Assembly (NCBI GenBank): GCA_033439685.1
Contig: JAUEDM010000003.1
Coordinates: 2,448,001 to 2,512,000, forward strand
DNA: 64,000 nt
From: Apodospora peruviana
Taxonomy: Eukaryota; Ascomycota; Sordariomycetes; Sordariales; Lasiosphaeriaceae
Direction: 5' to 3'
Shown here: positions 33,280 through 45,987 of the stretch, piece after piece
Layout: every line of letters begins with the position of its first letter
Numbering within the stretch: position 1 is the first letter of the stretch
Notes under the pieces: model-generated
Databases searched by the model: none
What the model saw: only the letters and a program-made list of their open reading frames with translations
Told to the model about the DNA's origin: nothing
Position numbers and translations under genes: made by a program

Positions 33280-34689
33280 CTTTTTGCCTCAGAAACAATT
33301 TCCGGTATGACCTCTATGCGTGGTCGTGGTGGTGCGGTGTGGTAGGTGCAAACAAGTCGTCGGTGGTGACGAAGGAGGGGTAGCTTGAGAGCTTGTACCG
33401 GGATTTAACTTGCGGGCGCGCCAACCGGTCGGGAAGAAGAATAACCAACACGCACAATACAACGCACAAGCATAGTACAAATAATGAATTGTACTCAAGA
33501 TCAGAGAAGCATCTGGCGTGAGAATTATAGCCAAAAAGAATCAACAGAGAAAATGAGACCTTTATCTGACAGCCGATCTTTGTGGGTGCAACCCCCCCCC
33601 GCCCCGCGTTCGCAGCCTTTTTGACTTTCTTGATTCCTGCCGACCCCGCCTTCCGAAATCGGCGCATACTCCCAGAGCTCCGGTCCAGACTCCCAGAGAG
33701 GAGAGACCTGAGACCGATTTGTTGCCGGAGCCAGCCCCCCCTGGTCCGAATCCCGGCGTACGGAACTGAAGGAAAGAAATGTCTTAGACACATGTTTCTC
33801 TCTCTTCCTCGGGTGCTTTCCTCCCCCCCCCCCCCCCCCCCCCCCCCCTCGACATCTTTTACATTTTTGGGTTTCGGCCGGCGAGAATCGGACTATTGCT
33901 TACGTCACATTGTTATGAGTACCCGAGGAGAATTCTGCGGCCAATGTCAATAGTATCACGTTTGAACGGAAGACGGGGGCCCCCGGGCCTGTTGAGCCTC
34001 AACTTGTTCCGATACTGGCTCGAGTTGAGCTGGGTCCGGTACCCGGCCGGCTTCACCAAAGGCTAGAAGGTACTGTAGGTTTGCCCGGTGCGAATCTCGG
34101 TCAATTCCTTCCACAACAAAGTCCTTATTTCGGTGCTTTATGATTGACTCTTCAAATGATAAATAGCTAATGTAGCGAAGCATGTGCAAAGCTAAGTTAG
34201 ACATGTGAAAAGAGCATGAAAGAAAACCAGGATGCCGACGATGATGCAGGTATCTTATATACTGCTCTGCGGTGGTTTTCTTGCGGAAACAAAGCTTTCC
34301 TTTATGTAATTATTCTTCACTCCGCCACAGGCCTTTGCCTCCTTTTTGTTTGATTTTATCTTCCACATTACTACCCCATCACTTTCCCCTTTCTCAATAG
34401 GTAGTCTACAAGTAGACCGTTTCAACTCGGCGAAGCACAATCGTTTCCCATTATAAACAAGAAAAAAAAAGACTAAAAATCCCAAAGAACAAATCCATAA
34501 GAAGCTTTGCTCGACTTTTTTCTTCTCCCTTTCCATTACGGACATGATTATAGTCATACGTAAGCATCGTCATAGTCGTCAGATTTTCTCTTTCCAAAAA
34601 AGAACCATTGGTGGTTGTTGTTTAAGTAAGGTGGCTACAAGCCAGCCAGCTCCCAAGACATCATTGTTCTCGGGATCGAGTGTTCAATA
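33280..34689. other. Intergenic: LEU2 promoter and 3' flank of the PHD gene
   Basis: 1.4 kb. It contains a C9 run at 33592-33600 and a C26 tract at 33823-33848. A CCGG-TAC-CCGG repeat at 34036-34046 resembles the Leu3 site but has the wrong spacer. A minus-strand frame at 33956-34204 has protein-like composition but no recognised motif and is not called. Confidence 0.45.
33823..33848. repeat. Poly(C) tract, 26 bases
   Basis: Uninterrupted run of 26 C on the plus strand, about 545 bp upstream of the LEU2 start codon. The length may vary among isolates or be affected by sequencing error. Confidence 0.9.
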
Positions 34690-37258
34690 TCACCGGAACG
34701 ACTTAAACGACTTATGTGCCAGCGGTGAAGTCACCGACGCCGGGGGCCCCATGACTCCCGACATATTACGCCCATGGTTGCGGACCCTTCCCCCCCGCGC
34801 ATTGGGCGTGTTGGCGCAGTAGGCGCATATATAAATCGAAGGCATCGTCCGCTCCGTAATGTTGACGCACCGCCCGTGCACATGCATCTCGCACGATTCG
34901 CTGATTATCAAGAGTTAGTCCTAACCATCAGATCAGATTAACTACCCGCACAAACTAACCATTGCACGAGGAATTCATTCCCCCGATCGACCTCGCTCCG
35001 GTTGCACGGGCATCGAATCCCAAATCCCCTCGAATCCGACGAAGACGGCGTCGGCAGGCTTGTATCCGTGAGCGTGGTAGGCGACGTGGTGTTATGACCC
35101 GGGTAATGGCCAGCAAACCCGGCTGTCGATATCGCTCCGCCGCGCCCACCGCCTCCTAACGAACCGAATCGCTTCGGCTGTTGCTGCTTGCCCGTCGACA
35201 TCGTCACCAACGACGGCCGAGCGCGCTTCTCCCGCAATTTCCGGAGCTCGCTGGCCGCGTCACCTGACGGCCCCGACTTACCTGTCGGCGTGGCATCGTT
35301 CAGCAGTGTCCTCTCATCCTCACTCTCACCATCGTCCTGCGAGCCCCCCAGGAAGGTGGTGTACGACGTGGTGCTACGTTCGCTTATACTACGCTGAGAA
35401 CTGTGAAACGGGTGGGTTGTCGTCGGCTTGCGAGGGTCTGGAAGCGCAAACGACGTGTTTCTACTCGGAATGATAATCGGCTCGTCGTCCGTCGACGAAT
35501 CGTCGTCATCTGTCGAGTTCCATTGCGGCCGGTGTGCTGCCACGAGCGGCTGGGCGCTATGCCGCTTGCGCATCGTTGGAGGTGCATCGTCTTCCACAAC
35601 AACAGTGGTCTCGACCCGTGCTCGACCATTGGCATCAATGGTAAACTTTGCCTGCGTCCTTGTCCTTGGGCCAGTCATCTCGGGTATTGAGGATAGACTG
35701 GACAATCGTTGATGGTGACTACTCTTTAATGGAGACGATCTGCCGCTGGGTCTGTTAGGCTGCGATACAATAGGGCGGTTGGCGCCGACGCCGGCATTGC
35801 TGGATAGTTGAGACTGAGGTCGGGACGGCGCCGGAGCGAGGGTCGGCAATGGGGTCCGAGCCGTCGGCTTCTTGCCCCGGTTCTCACTGAAGCTGCGGGA
35901 GAGTCCCGGACGCCCTGATGGTTTGATCGGAGAGCTTGCCGAGGCTCGATCATGGTTGCCGGGACCCATATCTTTTGCACTCACCGAACGGCGCAGTTCG
36001 TTTCGCGCCGGAGCTGCAGGCCTTGGGCGACCCTGCTGTCTCTCTTGCGCTGCTGGCAGATCATGTGCGTCTTGCATCTGTATGGAGCTGTCAAAGGAGG
36101 CCACCGCATCCATGCTCGATGATTGGGGCCGACTGAATAGGAGCCCCGGGTCCACACCACCACTGTTACCTATTCGAAACGGGTCATCGATGGCGGTTGG
36201 ATAACTGGTGGTAAACATAGACTGGTCCATCGAAGATGTCACAAGCGTTTGCATTGGCGCCTGTGACACAAAGCTGCGGTCAAGCGCACCCGCTGGTACA
36301 TTCTCCGGATTTTGCCCCGGGGCGACTCCAGTGTCTTGGAAGATCTGGTTTGATCTTCCCCAGTCAACAGACCCCATTGCACGGTGAGCCGGGGTGGGAG
36401 TCTGAAAAACATCGTTTTCGTTGGTGCTGAAATCCATATCCATCCCTGCCACGTTAGGGTCGTCCCAAAAGGGTCTCTGGGACGTGAAAGCCGGTGCTGT
36501 CGCCGGCGCTGACAAAGGGTAGCCAAACATGTCGTTTGGTGTAGTTACAAAACAGCCCATACCCGGGTGCTGGGGCGTCCCCATAAAATCTTGCTGGCCG
36601 AAGCCATGATCATTTTGCATCGCGCTGGTGTCAACCTTTGGAGCAAGCTTGCGCTCGCCCTTCCGGGCCGAGGGTGGTGGTGTTGCAGTCTGCCCCTGAG
36701 ATTCCTGGGTGGTCGTCACTGTGCAACGGCGCGCTTTCTTCCTGGATCTTTGCAATGAACCAGACAAATGCTCGCCGGAAGCTCCAGACCGAATCGATGT
36801 CGGGCTTGTCAGGTCACCTGGCGATGATCCAAGCCGTCTCGACGGCTCGACAGGGGGGAGTAAACTTGGGTTCGGAGAGAAGTGGTTCGCATGTGTTGCG
36901 ATCTCGGCAGCAATCCCTCCAGCAGACAGCGGTCGCTTTTGCGTTGTAAATGGCAATACTGGCGCAAAGTCTGGGAAGGGGCCCTGGGTGCCTCTCAGGT
37001 TGCCCGGAGTTGCGTTGAAGACAGAATAGTCCTCGGCAAAGCGGGGGGTCCAGCCGCCGTTAGATTCGTCAAAACGGCCTTGGTTGTTCTTTGGGGTCTC
37101 GAAGACGGGACTCGGGAAGATGGCTGAAGTCGGAGTCTGTTTCGGCGTGGGCGGCTGAGCGTTTGGATCACCAAAGCTGTCGAAACAAACATGATCAGCA
37201 AGGCCTCTTCAAGAAAAGACAAGCAAACCCACCTAGAAGCCAGTTGATCCCCGCTCAT
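34690..37258 (-). CDS. Disordered nuclear protein with C-terminal PHD finger, function unknown
   Basis: Exons in transcript order 37258-37233, 37176-34960, 34900-34690; 2454 nt, 817 residues. The start MSGDQLASSFGDPNAQ comes from joining AG/C over a 56 nt intron. Residues 10-110 hold a block that looks conserved (TPTSAIFPSPVFETPKNN, NGGWTPRFAEDYSVFNATPG, LRGTQGPFPDFAP). A long Ser/Pro/Gln-rich part follows with basic patches (SRKKARR). The C terminus is a C4HC3 PHD finger assembled across the last intron: IRCPC, FLVQCESC, MHVHGRC and IYICAYC, with the spacing C-x-C, x14, C-x2-C, x4, H-x2-C and a last C-x2-C. PHD fingers of this C-x-C type bind histone H3 tails in Set3- and Cti6-like proteins, so a chromatin role is likely. 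I could not place it in a named complex. The last 20 residues are basic. Confidence 0.82.
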
Positions 37259-40200
37259 AGCAGATTCGAATTTTGCTCATGCATATAACCAAACAGTCCA
37301 GACAATCATGACATTGAGGAGCGCAAGCGATGGGGGGAAACGGGTATTGTCTTTGCTGCCTCTAGCCTGGAGTTTTCGTGGGCCTCGGGAAGGGAGAGAG
37401 AGGGCTGTAATACTCGCAATAATACCGACGGGTAGAGACAGCCAACTTGGGACGGGTGGGACGAATGCGCCAGGTCTGCCGAACAAGACGAGGGCTCGTT
37501 AACGTTTCAGATAACCAAGAGATGGCTGGTATTTGTTCGGTAGGTAGATAGCAGTGAAGCCGTCGGTCAATCTGGAAAGCGAAGCACTGTCAGTCCGTGC
37601 ATGGCTTTCTTCCAAAGTTGCGCAACTTCAAGCCAGGGCGGATGGAAGGGAGAGGTAAGGTACAGGCAACTTACGCTATCAACTGAACAAAAACTGGATT
37701 GACGAAACAGAATGAGAGAAAATCAAGTAAAGGCAAGTAGGTGGTTCGTAAATTCGTCAAAAGGAAGGCTACGTTTGTGTTCGCGTGCCAACGGGAGGGG
37801 GTGAAGAGCGGATATAGGTCAAGGTTCGGGTACCTTGAGTGGTTGTGGACAAGCCGAATCCTTCCTTTGGGGGCCTCGAAACGGGACGGTTTGCGAGTGA
37901 GGGAGTTGCTCCGGCGTGGTCTGTGTGCTCGTAGCTTCCCTGACTGGCAGCCTGGCAGCCTGGGACTGACTGGGATAGGGAACTGGGAACTGGGAAGCGC
38001 CGGTCGTGGCACGGTTGCCCGCTGAAGGTTGCAAATGGGCGCTGCCGAATGGCCGACTGGTAGGTAAAGTACCTACCTACCTTACCGTACACATGCAAAA
38101 GGGACGGGACGGGTTTTCTCAAAACGGTCATATTTCTCTCCCACTCTTTCCGATGATTCGTTTGAGTCAAGACAGACCGGCCGCACGAGACCTCTGTTGT
38201 CTGCGCAGGTACAGCTGTCGGGTGCTGTGTCGTGTGCCCTTGTGCAGTACGGGTTAAGGAATACACTGATCACGAGCGTCCCTGGCACTGACGAGCAGAC
38301 GGCTTGATCAGGGGCTTCCTATGCTTCCGTACCTTCGGCCTAGGTCGAATGAAGCGCAAGTACCGAATGTCCAAACCCCCCTGATAGCGAGCGTATAGGC
38401 CGCAGGGAAAGAGCAATGCAACCTTGGCTGCCCTGCTGATATCTCCCGATGGGAGCTATACATAGGTAGGTCAGAAGCTCTCTAGGGAGCAGTTGATACC
38501 TCCCTTCAAGTCTTATTAAAGGACAGCTCCGGTAAGGAATGCTGATGCCGGGCATTCGAGCTGCCGAGCATGGTAATCCGATATATCGAGCCCGCCACCC
38601 CCCCCCCCCCCTAACTCGTCGCCTGGAACAGGTTCCTTGCCAGTCATTTCCGTCTTTCAGAGTATATCCATGTAGGACAAGCTCCATAAGGCTACCTATT
38701 TTTCGGTTTCCCAACGCGGCCTCAAGCTTGCGTGCAACTGGCACTACTGTAAGTCCTGCAGTTGTTGAAATTAGAGAGGCGGTGATGTCAGATGGCCCCT
38801 GCCGGCTGGGCATCTGTAAGAGGAACACACCGGCAACCCCCGATGATGGGCTTTCAACAGATGGGAGATAAAGTGCTGCAATGGAGCGCAACTGGAGTGG
38901 GCATGTTCGACGGGGGAACCAACAACATCCAATGAGCACAGCAGCCATTGGCTCGAATAAAAGCTCACCAGTGCTGAGACGGCGATATGCACGCACGACC
39001 GATGAGTCAAAGGTCCTTGGTGGTTAGTCAACCTGCAAGAGCTCAGACAGACTCAATCACCGACTGGCAACAGGGCAGCTCCAGCCTGATAACCTCCACT
39101 CTCCTGCCTCCAGCATGGGACCTTGGGGGAGACTAGAGAGCTCGGCAACCGATTTCTCCGTGCATCGTTCCGATCCGGACCCTGATGTCCAACTCAAGAG
39201 AAGCTGAAGTGAGTGAAGAGTTGCTTGTGCGTGCTGTAGCACAACGAGCAAGTTCCACTTCAGTGGGCTGAAGCTGTCCTATGCAGTTGTAATCGACTTC
39301 TTGTTCGCTGTGCCTTTCGGACTTTGTCAAGAGCAAATATTTGATTTTGAGCTGCGGTAATCCGTATACTCCGTATCAATCTCCGAGTGGCTGCCAGCTT
39401 GCATACTTGGGTCTTTGGGACAATCCACAGCAGCGCAGACACGAGCTGATGATGCTGTGATCCAGCGATGCCCTGCCCAAGCTGTTGTTTCTAGCATTCC
39501 AATACCCAATACGACAAGAATAGACCCTCAATAGGGGCCTGCATCACCAACTCACCACTCAGCACTGGGAGGATGCAAGTCAAGTGGGCCTCTGGATCTG
39601 ACGCCCTGCTGCAACAACTCAGCAAGCCAATATGGAGTTGCAGTCAACAAAATTGCTTCTCTGGTGTGCTATTCTCCTTCTGGGCCGTGCAATTGGGGGC
39701 GCCATCATCCCAGAGCAGTGACGTGTCCAACCCTTTCATCAAAAAATGAAATGTTTAATACCCTACAGTTGGAAACGTGAGGGGATGGGATCGGGGTGCT
39801 GGATCCGGGGATAGCTGCTGCACTGTTCATTAACTGACCTGTAGCAGCCGCTCTGTTCCTGCATCAAAAGGCGATGCAACATTGGCGCCGCCCGTGCATG
39901 ATGGCATGAATTTTGACATGGCATGCAAGCGCTGCAATGGCCAGTGGCAGCTCTCGTTGCTCGACATCAAGACTGAAAGTCAGGAGCAAGGTATCGGATT
40001 TGGTGAACTCACGGGCGGGCGGACGGGGCGAGAGAATGTCCATGTGACCATTCTCATCTGCCGAAAGCGTTTCCCAACCAGGAAGGCAAGGAAGGTTAAG
40101 GTACTTGAGGAAGAACCAGGGGGGCGAGAAACATCACCGATCGGAAAGCTTGGGGAAAGGGACGGGATGAGGATGGATATGGGGACCAGCAGCCAATTTC

Positions 40201-43011
40201 CAGGTTCCCAACTTGAGAGACTCTGGTTCTGTGAACAGGACAGAGACCGACGTCGGTGAAGAAAACCGCTGGAGTCAGAGTCGGATCGTGTCTGTGTTCC
40301 AACATCGTCCCCTATCCTCATTGCGACCTTGTGAACCTCGAATGTTAGGAGAAAGGTCGAGGGAAACTTCCGTGTTCGAGTCGTTCTGAGAAGCTGCAAA
40401 ATGGTTGGACAGGTCGCTTCTGCCCACAGGCTGGCGAGCCTGGAGAGGCATGATTGCCCAATGGTCAGTGGTTGTTCTTGGGGCTTTGATTGGCGGGGCT
40501 GCCGAGCCAATTCGGAGCCAATTGGGCCGCCAGAAGCTGAACTGTCGTCTGCCCCTCGAACCTCAGTTCACCCTCACCAACATTCTAACCCATCATCCAC
40601 ATGCTCTGTTCCTCATCATCGCTTTTGAAAGCAAGATTACATATGTGCGCCTTCTGGCGAATTGAAAGCACCAATTGCGATTGGCAACTATCTCGTGTTT
40701 TTACCGCTTTTCGCCTCTCCGGCCTTTCTGAGGCACAGACACCGAACCGATGTACCTGTAAGGGCTTGACGGTCCTAACAAGCAGTTTCCATTCCCCTAC
40801 CGTACAGACTACCCGGCTCGCTCTAGGCCAGAGCAAAGAAACTCAACAAAGCTCTTATATTGTCGATTTGCCATTACGTGTTTGCCGCGTAATTGCAGAC
40901 TCTGGCTTTCGGACCGCTCAACGGGAATCACAGGTCGGCAGGGCCATATGTGGGAACGAGGCAGAACATCCCTCCGACATATCGCGCCAAAGGCCAGTCG
41001 AAGCCAACGAGAGGCGCTACCGGTTTCCCGGTGGTCGGACTTCACTCTCCCGTTGGACAGATGAGAAGAACCAAAATATTCTCTCATCTTCTTTTGTCTC
41101 GGGGCATGAGAGTGAGTGATGCCCAAGAGCATCGGATTTGGTAGACATGAGACGACGTTGGGATGGATGGGCACGATGGGGGTGTTAAGGCTTTTGGCGA
41201 CCACAGCTGAACCTGCAAGCACTTAAAGATCCTTGCAAGCCAAGTGGCTCCGTAAGGCGATCGATGAGAATTTCTTTTTCTTCTTATTATATCCTCCACT
41301 CTCAAACGGAAGTCATTCCCGGGCCCTGCCAGCCACTCGCCAGCCACAAACCACGTCATCTCGTGGGCTGGTGTTGGACGCATGAATCTGGGAGATTGAG
41401 TCGGGCGTTTTCCGCTGGACGACATCCCTTCAACTCCTTGAGTCAAGCAAGCGAAGACCAGTTAAACCGACGTTTGTTATCGATATCTATTCACACCCGG
41501 GAATTGTGTTCTTAGTCGGGGGTTTATTTTGAACAAAATCCCGACCCCGACGCCGGCACATCTCCATCTTGTGTGACGCATCCCATATCTAACATCATGC
41601 GTTCACGATTGCCGGGCGCCAAAAACACCACAATTCAAGTGGACCCCTTTGTGCCTGGATTGTCAGAGCCCGGCGGATATCCCAAGGTTTGTTTCGTCTA
41701 GGCGCAAAACCCAGCGACCCGGTACCAACGCAGACTTGACATGTTCCCGGTCCCGAGCAACCCCGTGGGCGGAACCAGCGCACATACGGCAGAACAAACC
41801 CGCAATTCTCGGTATAACATGAAGAGACGAGATTCCGAAATCCCGTAGGTTGCCGGCAGACTCATCATTTGTAGTGGAGGCAGTGATACACCGATCTATC
41901 ATGATTCGTGCCCACTGCCCACTCCTAGCGGTCTAGACTTGTTTCCCCTCAGCCATTCGACTCCTCCAGCGAGCTGACTCGTGTGATGCGAGATATGACT
42001 ATTGAAGTGTGGTTGAACTCGGATACTTTGCGTCTGCTCTCTAGGTAGATGTCAAAAGAGTATGTATGTTGGTTTACAAGGAATGGGTGGTGATGCCCTC
42101 TTCTATTGAATAACTTCAGTCATGAAATATAGGCCGAACAAATACCACGATCGTAAACAATCTCATTTCTAACATACGTATCACTTTCATTCTACTATCG
42201 TCAATTTGATATGTGTATGCCTCTTATTTTTTGGGGTAGCAAGACAGTCAGCCCCCCTTTTCATTCACTTTCCAGCCCCTATCCATCCGTCTCCCAACTG
42301 ACCCGTTCGAAAGGTATCAAAAAGAATATAAACAGGTAAAACAAACTAAGGGTTCCAGACCGAAATAGCAAAAGATGAAAACAAAACATGGAAATGCATA
42401 AAGGATGAGTTGGGAAAGTTAGTAGTGACGAAGAGGGGGGAAAAAAGGTGTGCTCATTAATATCGATAACGAACGGAAAAGAGTGAAGAAGAGAGATCAC
42501 TATATATATGAAATGAAGAAATTGAAAGAAAATAGACACAAGAAGTGAAAGTGGAAAAAGAGAAAGGATATCCTGGTATCTTGAAAGACAAGCAAACGTA
42601 GCCACCGTCAAACCCCCGATCCGGCACCACAACTCTCCCTATCAGTCCGAATAAGAAAGGATAGTGTCTTCAATTCCAGCCTCACAGGCTCAAACATTTG
42701 TAAGTGTGAGAAGAACGAATTGGTGCTAGTGAGAGAAAAGATTGAATTATCGTTCATCACCCAGCCCCAGACACCGGTCCAGTCCCGAAACAAAAAGCCC
42801 AGTCTATATCGAAGTCTAGTCATGATAAATCAAAAGTTTCTCCCAAACGTCATTCATCGGCAGGTCCCGAGAGAGAGAGAAAGTGGTCATATCGCATTTC
42901 AAGAGCGTGGCCTTCCTTCTGACAAAGAAGAGCGAAATTGCCTGTCATCCAATATTTATTGTCCTTCCCAAAAAGAGAGAGAAAAGACTGCAGGAAAAGG
43001 AGAAAAATGCA
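37259..43011. other. 5.75 kb stretch without a supported gene
   Basis: The left part (37259-38300) is probably promoter and leader of the PHD gene. A C14 run lies at 38598-38611 and one TACTCCGTA at 39367-39375. The right end (42100-43011), AT-rich with repetitive GAAAG and AGAGAGA, is the 3' flank of the Rua1-like gene. The longest frames (38340-38996 and 39980-40510 on the minus strand, 40601-41119 plus) show no domain, no consistent splice partners and no conserved-looking blocks. Confidence 0.4.
38598..38611. repeat. Poly(C) tract, 14 bases
   Basis: Uninterrupted run of 14 C in gene-free DNA. Confidence 0.85.
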
Positions 43012-45309
43012 TCAAATCATATTCGGGTAGCCTTCTAGTGGACTGACCACCGATGTCCTTAATTGGGATTGCTGCTGTTGAGGTGCTGATGTCACTTGGA
43101 TGTGTAGCTGCGGGTGAAGATGTTGGTGCTGATCATGGTGGTGCATTTCATGGTGATGGGGTGCTGGCGGCGGTTGCAACTGATGTTGCTGCTGGAACTG
43201 TTGTTGCGCCTGCTGATGTTGAGATTGCGCTTGGGCTTGCTGTTGCTCCATTTGTTGTTGCTGCTGCTGTTCGGGCATTGGCGGTTGTTGAGGAACTTGG
43301 ACCTGCGATACAGTAGGCGTATTTACTCCAGAGACCGCCTGCGGCATTTGCGGTGTCTGCGGGTCTGTCTTTGGTTTTGTAACTGCCGTCGCGGCCAAAG
43401 CCCGTGTATGGCTGCTCTCTCTCCGGCGCTTGGGCGCATCCTTGATCTTGGGGTGCGTGTGACACTAGGAATTGTCAGTCTGTGAATCTTGATTCTAGAC
43501 TAGTTATTGACGACAACTGGATTGCCGACTTACCTTGTATGCGTGTCTAAACCAGGTAGTGCCCTTCTTCTTACTGCTCACCAACGCGATCCACTCATTA
43601 CAGCTTCCGCAAAGTCCTTCCCATACATCCGGGTTGCCATCCATGCGTCTGGTCTCCTGTGGTTCTTGGAAGGGACTTCCAGTTGCAGCGCTAATGCCGT
43701 GCGTGAAACTCTTGTCATACCAAAAGGCCGAGTTCTTCAGAACAAGCCACCGACCAGGTTTACAGATGCCACACCAGCCCTCCCGCTTGTTGCCATGACC
43801 TCGCACCCACTTCGGTGTGTACCAGTCACCGTCAAACCTCAGCTCTTGCTCATGGGGAACGAGGTCTGGATCAGAAGGATTCATATCCTCTGGCGGGGGA
43901 GGCAACTGCTCCTCTTGCAGCGATGCGTACAGGTCAGGGGGGTCCGAAAGATCTGTGTAGTGACTGTGCAGTGAGTGCGGATCGGCGTTGCTCTGAAGCA
44001 TACGGAACAGGCCATGAGGAAGCATTTGAGGAGGTGCCTCGTATTGGTGCGCATCTGGATGGAAGCCATGCGATGGCAATTGCGACGGGAGAAGCATGCT
44101 ATTTCGGTGGAACGCGGGGGCTTGGTTGAGAAGATATGGATGCTGTTGCGCTGCTTGCAGGTTGCCAAAGTTCAATGGCATCTGGGCATGTGCAATAGTT
44201 GGGGAGGAGTGGCGCGAAGACATCCGGGCATGTGCGTTAAAGGTGTCATGGGGATGATGGTAGATGAACGGTGAAGGTCTACGGTTCGACGCTGTACCAT
44301 ACGACCCTGTAGACCATCTTTTGTTCCGAGAAGCCTCGACACTGTATGGCGCAGCGCGCACACCAGGGCGTGGAGACGGTGAAGCCCGGCCTCTGCTCTG
44401 GGTCCGCACCAGTTCGGATCGGCCTTGAGGTGTCATGCGCGGAGACGCAACCGGGGACAACTGGGTTGAAGACATGAGAGAATTTCGGTTGGAGGGCGGT
44501 GGGTAGTCCGAGGTGAATGAAGGCGCATCAGAGAGCGCCGCGGAGAAATCCTCATAAGACTGCATGTCTGATAGACCGCCAGACGTCGACATAGTAAACG
44601 ACGATCCAGACATCCTCCGCTGGTTCAGTCCACTTCCGTCGAAATTCATCGAATCGCCATCCATTGGAGGTCCAGGATATCTGAGATCAAGAATGGGTAT
44701 CGCCTCATCGGTAGTATATGCTTGCCCGATGTTCATCTCGGAGTCCAAGGCATGGAGCTCAAGACTATCGTCGCAAGGTTTCTGTACCCATGTATCTAAA
44801 TCTACTGTTAGCCTCTCGGCGGTCAAAATGGAGATCAAAGCACATACTGCTCTCCATCGTCGTCGTCGGGTAAAATTCTTGGTGGACTGATAGGGGCCTC
44901 GATGGCATGGTGTCGCTGGGTGTCTGTTGCATTTGCAAGGAGGACGTGTCCCAGGCCGGTAGGCCTTCGAACCCCTCTCCCATGCAATATGAGAAACCCT
45001 CGTGAATGGTGGCTGGGCGTGGCCGCATGCCTTGAGATGTTGGCGTAGTCCAAACTCCTTGAGGCGCCGCCGAGATCGACTCCATCTTGACCGGGTGTTT
45101 GTCTGCGTTCATGGTGATAATAGGAGCCGGGCGAGGCGGAGGCACGTCTCTCCTGAACTTGTTATTGGGGCTGTTGAAGGCGAAAGAAGGTATCTGTATT
45201 TGCTGCCGTCTATAATATCTGTAAGCCCTGAGTTCCTGGTTCACGGGCATGTCAACGAACTGGGGATGGCGTACAATTGGGTCTGAGTCGAGTCCATGGC
45301 CATACAACT
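43012..45309 (-). CDS. Rua1_C-domain transcription regulator with Gln/His-rich tail; 5' end uncertain
   Basis: Exons recognised in transcript order 45309-44848, 44801-43534, 43464-43012; at least 726 residues. A 5' exon acceptor (GCGTAG preceded by a branch-like ATTAAC) marks the left edge of coding, so either an upstream exon supplies the start or translation begins at the in-frame ATG at 45250 (MPVNQELRAYRYYRRQQ). The long middle is Ser/Pro-rich. At about 470-585 is a Cys/His module: RFDGDWYTPKWVRGHGNKRE, WCGICKPGRWLVLKNSAFWY, WEGLCGSCNEWIAL, TTWFRHAYKCHTHPK. This matches the Rua1 C-terminal domain, named for the Ustilago maydis regulator of ustilagic acid. The tail has poly-Gln and His-rich blocks (43090-43290), typical of activation domains. 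The 47 and 69 nt introns keep frame. DNA binding through the Cys/His module is inference. Confidence 0.78.
45241..45303 (-). promoter_or_regulatory. uORF overlapping the start of the Rua1-like gene
   Basis: ATG at 45303 opens a 20-residue frame (MAMDSTQTQLYAIPSSLTCP) that ends at TGA 45243-45241, just past the in-frame ATG of the main ORF at 45250-45248. If no upstream exon supplies the main start, ribosomes would meet this ATG first and the overlap would lower translation of the main ORF. Confidence 0.4.
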
Positions 45310-45969
45310 CTACGCAAGAGAGTGTTCGGTTAATCTATAATGACTGGAAGCTGGATGCGCCACGGGAAGTTAGCATGAATGCCCGGCGGGAACGAGCCCT
45401 TGGTGGATAAGTGGTCCGCTGGCGGCTCCACTACGTAGCGATGTATGTATCATGAGACTCTCCGGGCCGTCTGTCAACTTACTTGGAGCTATAACAAATG
45501 AACAGTGGCCAGGTTCGGACAGTCGAGGTAAGATCCGATCGACCAAGCGAGGATGCGATCTAAGCCCTGGGCGCGGAAGAATTGGAGGATATATATGAAA
45601 GGAGTGTATAGGTTCCCGGATCGAAAGTCGAAGGGAAATCTGATGTCCTGGGAGAACGGCAAGGAACGCGGAGCCTCACGGTGAGGCAGGTGTTATATTG
45701 GTGGACAATAGTCGACTCGAGGTGGCAAGACGATAAAAGGACTGACAATAATGTTGAGAGCTGGGAAAAGGAATGTGATGAGTTGTATACTAGTCAACTC
45801 GTTAGACGGGTCACCCACGCTGGCATCCAAGAGGAGAGAAAAGAGAGCCAGCTCTTGGTATATTATAGACCAGAGATCGATATTATGGGGGCAGATGCCT
45901 TAGACCAACGGTCTCTTCGGGCAGAGGACTGACTGGCAACGGCGAGAAGGGCAAGCAATTGTGGGCTCC

Positions 45970-45987
45970 GGGGGGGGGGGGGGGGGG
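45970..45987. repeat. Poly(G) tract, 18 bases
   Basis: Uninterrupted run of 18 G on the plus strand upstream of the Rua1-like gene. Read from that gene's strand it is poly(C), like the C26 tract upstream of LEU2 is poly(G). Confidence 0.88.

Noticed and set aside
34036..34046. Leu3-like site CCGG-TAC-CCGG upstream of LEU2
   Set aside because: The Leu3 consensus has a two-base spacer; here it is three, and the site is about 750 bp from the start codon and nearly as close to the PHD gene's 3' end.
33956..34204. Minus-strand frame with protein-like composition (82 codons)
   Set aside because: Interesting composition but no recognised family, no upstream or downstream exon that joins in frame; possibly a relic, not supportable.
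38340..38996. Minus-strand 218-codon open frame
   Set aside because: Crosses a poly(C) tract, has random-looking composition and no motif or splice context.
39882..40259. Frame with ACKRCNGQ, suggesting a Zn2Cys6 cluster
   Set aside because: Only one C-x2-C pair; the other four cysteines are absent.
39980..40510. Minus-strand 176-codon open frame
   Set aside because: No domain-like blocks; Ser/Pro/Arg mix typical of GC-rich non-coding DNA.
40601..41119. Plus-strand 172-codon open frame
   Set aside because: Scattered rare residues, no conserved-looking segment, no neighbouring exons.
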